In this document: positions 61,256 through 64,000 of the stretch, in pieces | Layout: every line of letters starts with the position of its first letter | How positions within the stretch are numbered: the first letter of the stretch is position 1 | DNA from: Lateolabrax maculatus | Lineage: Eukaryota > Chordata > Actinopteri > Acropomatiformes > Lateolabracidae | NCBI GenBank assembly: GCA_031216445.1 | Contig: CM062211.1 | Location: 5,654,001 to 5,718,000 of the forward strand | Length of the DNA: 64,000 bases | Direction of reading: 5' to 3' | Notes under the pieces: model-generated | What the model saw: only the letters and a program-made list of their open reading frames with translations | What the model was told of the DNA's origin: nothing | Database searches by the model: none | Translations under genes and position numbers: made by a program

Positions 61256-64000
61256 TTTAATCGGGGGAAGTCACAGCTGACATTCTCTCTGCCCACACAG
61301 TAGCTTCCTGAATGACCCACTTTGAATCAACTGACCTCCTCCTTTTCCTTTGACTTCTCTATGATCACACAGTACACTGCCCTGAAGAGCATATGGGATT
61401 TCTGTAGCACTGAGGGAAAATGACAGCTTTATGGAAATGTGCAAATCTCACAGCGAACATGCAGGTCCAGGTGTCTCCTGTTTGTTTACTGAAGGAGTTA
61501 CTGTAAAGATTTCAGACTATGAATATCTTATCCCTTCTTTAATATTGAGGCGTAAAAAACTTACACGCATGAAATAAAATGTAATTAATGTAAAAAATTG
61601 CCATTAAACACAGCCGCTTTTACAAGGTCTACCTTATAACTAAATGCTTCTTGCTTAAAGTGGTTATAATTCATATTTTTATAGTAACAATGGATCACAT
61701 ACAGTAACTACTTGTGTGTGAAAATTGTGTCAAAGCGATAAACTTAAAGAGAATTACCACCCGACTCTGCAGTTCACTTTAGCTTTATGGGCCGTTGGAG
61801 CATCTTTTATCGTTCAGTGTAACGTTGTTACACTCCTCTTATAGCGTCGATTCAATTAACGACTTTAGTAATTGACTAACCGGTGAACACACTGGAGCGT
61901 TTAGCAGCTTAAGAGACAGATATTTCCCTGAGGAGTTGGTGGTGAACAAAACAGAGCTGAAAGGAGTGTTAATATTGGACCTACATTTGTCAGGTGACCA
62001 GAAACACAACTCTAAATAAATGCTAAGGTTAGGGCATGTACTAACCGGCATGTACTGTACCATGCGTAAAACGCAGTGATAAAGAAGGAGGCAGCGTGGG
62101 GGTTTATCAGCCCGGAGTGACGAACGCAGCAATGCGGTTTTGTCTCCTCACTTGACTGGTTTGCAAAAAGCCATGAGACAGGAACTCAACATGAACCTGA
62201 GACTGGGCGAGACACAAGACGAGGGGAGATAACTCAAGGGCAAAGTACTTACCTCCACACTCAGGCAACTCAAGCAACATAAGCAGTCACACATGTCCAC
62301 AGGTACAAAGAACTCAGACAGTCATACAATACTCCTCCCAGTAACCTGCCCCAGTAAAACCCAACCTCTCCACGCATACATACATTCATCAACACACATA
62401 TCTGTCTCCAGCCCATTGAGAGCAACGTGGGGCTGCGGTACATTTAAGCTGACTGCTATCTCGTCCTTTCCATCTGTTAAACAGTGCAAGCTGAACTCAT
62501 TTCTTCGGTGCGGCTGAACGCTCTGCCTGCTCTGTTGATTGCAGAAACATGTAGAGGAACTACTTAAAACCCTGAACCGGAGAAGCTTACCTCCAGCAGG
62601 TGTAGTTTGGTCTTACTCTTATTTTAGCTTGTTGTCGTTTAGTTTATTTTGCGTTACGTTCTGCAAAAATAAATAAATAAATGTGCCTCTTTGACCAATA
62701 TCAAGCCCTCTTCACAGTGCAGGGAATGGAGAGCCATGAGGTTTAAAATGGAACAATGCAACATTCACAGTAGCCAATGCTGCAATACACTGACACTCTC
62801 AATGCATGAGCAGGAAGCCAAAGTTTTCTTGGGCACAGTAAAATATTGAGAAAAGGAAACCTCTATTTGTCTTCTTAGGTCTTCAAGTACATTTACAATG
62901 GCAAAAAGTCAATTTATTTTCTACATACTTAAAAAGCAATAGAAATAAAGCATACTTTGCTTTTATAAAACACTTTGTCTTTAACACTGAGCAAAAGTGC
63001 AGCAGTTCAGCTGTACAATAATCTGATATCTGCCACGTGTAATATGAGATTATCCCATGCACAGTTCTTGTTGGCAGCTGTGTGGTATTTCTCAGCTGTT
63101 TCCATGCAGCAGTCTGGTTGGATGCAGCCTGTGTAGAAATCTGAGTTACATGCTGCTCATTAAAAAGCTGCTGTGTTTTTGCTCCATCTCCAAAAAAAGG
63201 AATGGTTTGGAAGCACATAATACTGCTTACTCCAAGTGTCAGACAGTTACACGGAGCTTTTTGATTACAGGCTGTTTCAGGGCCCTTTTGTGTTGCAGTA
63301 AAATGGTTTGGCTTGTAACCCTCAGGAAAGCTTGCCCACAGTAATAAAGTGGGATTGATGGAGGATAAATGCATGGGGGGCTCCCACCTACAGTCAACAA
63401 TTTATAGCGTTTCATTACAGTTGGCAGAGAGATGGAAAGAAAGAAAAGAAAGAAAAAGTAATTTTATACTGGGAGAGAGGTTGATAATGGAAAGTAAATA
63501 TTACAAAATATGGAGGAGAAAGGAAAAAATAAATGGTAGCTAAACCTGTAAACCTCTAGATCATGAAGCTAGGGGCTGTTTTATATTAGTCACCTTTTAT
63601 AAGCAACTACTGCCATGTATTCAAAGCCTTTCTTTTTAAAGCTGTAAAGCTTGGCAATGAACAGTGGCACGCTGTCAGCACAAAATGGCAGCATGACGTA
63701 ACTTTTCAAAATATGATCATGTTGAGTTCAGCTTTTTTCCGGTTACTAATTTTAGGTTAAAGTCTAAACTAAACTAAAGAATAAGGCTGCTGTGACTTTT
63801 TATTATTATCAACAATTCCCCTGCAGATACTAAATCCAACAATAATGAAACCTACTAACTAAGGTATCGTCTGTGTAGCTACAGCCTGATGGAGCTTATG
63901 GCAGCAGCTGAGGATGATGGGAGTTTAGGCAGTATTGGGCACATTGAGACTATTACCGGATGGTGACGCTACAAAGAAAAGGATCAGCAAAGTTATTGCA

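Larger units (their letters stand above)
35150..64000. other. Upstream flank of ntf3, no gene seen
   Basis: Only repeats, microsatellites, purine-rich tracts and dead LINE sequence were recognised. In mammals the KCNA potassium-channel cluster lies upstream of NTF3. Those genes have a single coding exon of about 500 codons and would be obvious; none is here. Stretches such as 38.0-40.7, 44.2-45.5, 47.8-49.0, 55.1-57.0 and 61.3-64.0 kb hold nothing I can name. They could include conserved regulatory elements visible only by alignment. Confidence 0.6.

Noticed and set aside
35150..64000. A kcna potassium-channel gene upstream of ntf3
   Set aside because: A single-exon frame of about 500 codons with the channel pore signature would be obvious and is absent.

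Overview
This 64 kb window reads as nuclear DNA of a bony fish, most likely a spiny-rayed teleost. The evidence is a recognisable neurotrophin-3 gene, very long introns and flanks with no bacterial-style gene packing, abundant (CA)n/(GA)n microsatellites, and several dispersed repeat families that I recognise as teleost-type (tRNA-derived SINEs, LINE relics, a MITE with perfect inverted repeats). I could run no database search, so species and repeat-family names are left open.

The only protein-coding gene I can support is ntf3 (neurotrophin-3), on the minus strand. It has two coding exons. The first (34734-34751) carries only six codons, and the large terminal exon (6057-6941) encodes the signal peptide, the pro-domain and the 119-residue mature factor. 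They are joined in phase 0 across a 27,792 bp intron that fills almost half the window. The predicted long form is 300 aa; an internal ATG at 6920 would give a 287 aa form. A CpG-rich block (about 33.9-35.15 kb) surrounds exon 1 and is the likely promoter region. It also holds a GA-rich microsatellite, a Z-DNA-prone tract and possible donors for an alternative first exon.

Layout: 1-5.6 kb, downstream flank with a MITE; 5.6-6.06 kb, probable ntf3 3' UTR with an AU-rich element; 6.06-6.94 kb, ntf3 main exon; 6.94-34.73 kb, intron with SINEs, a LINE 3' relic, microsatellites, a 15-bp minisatellite, a three-unit diverged repeat and one exon-like segment of unknown meaning; 34.73-35.15 kb, exon 1 and promoter; 35.15-64 kb, upstream flank with no recognisable gene, containing polypurine blocks, a 19-bp-stem hairpin, a second MITE copy, an L2-like LINE reverse-transcriptase relic and many microsatellites.

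No multi-gene system, CRISPR array, rRNA, functional tRNA or operon is present. The points most worth checking are the apparently derived receptor-contact loops of this NT-3, and an overlapping upstream ORF that would end 8 nt before the internal start codon in the spliced mRNA.
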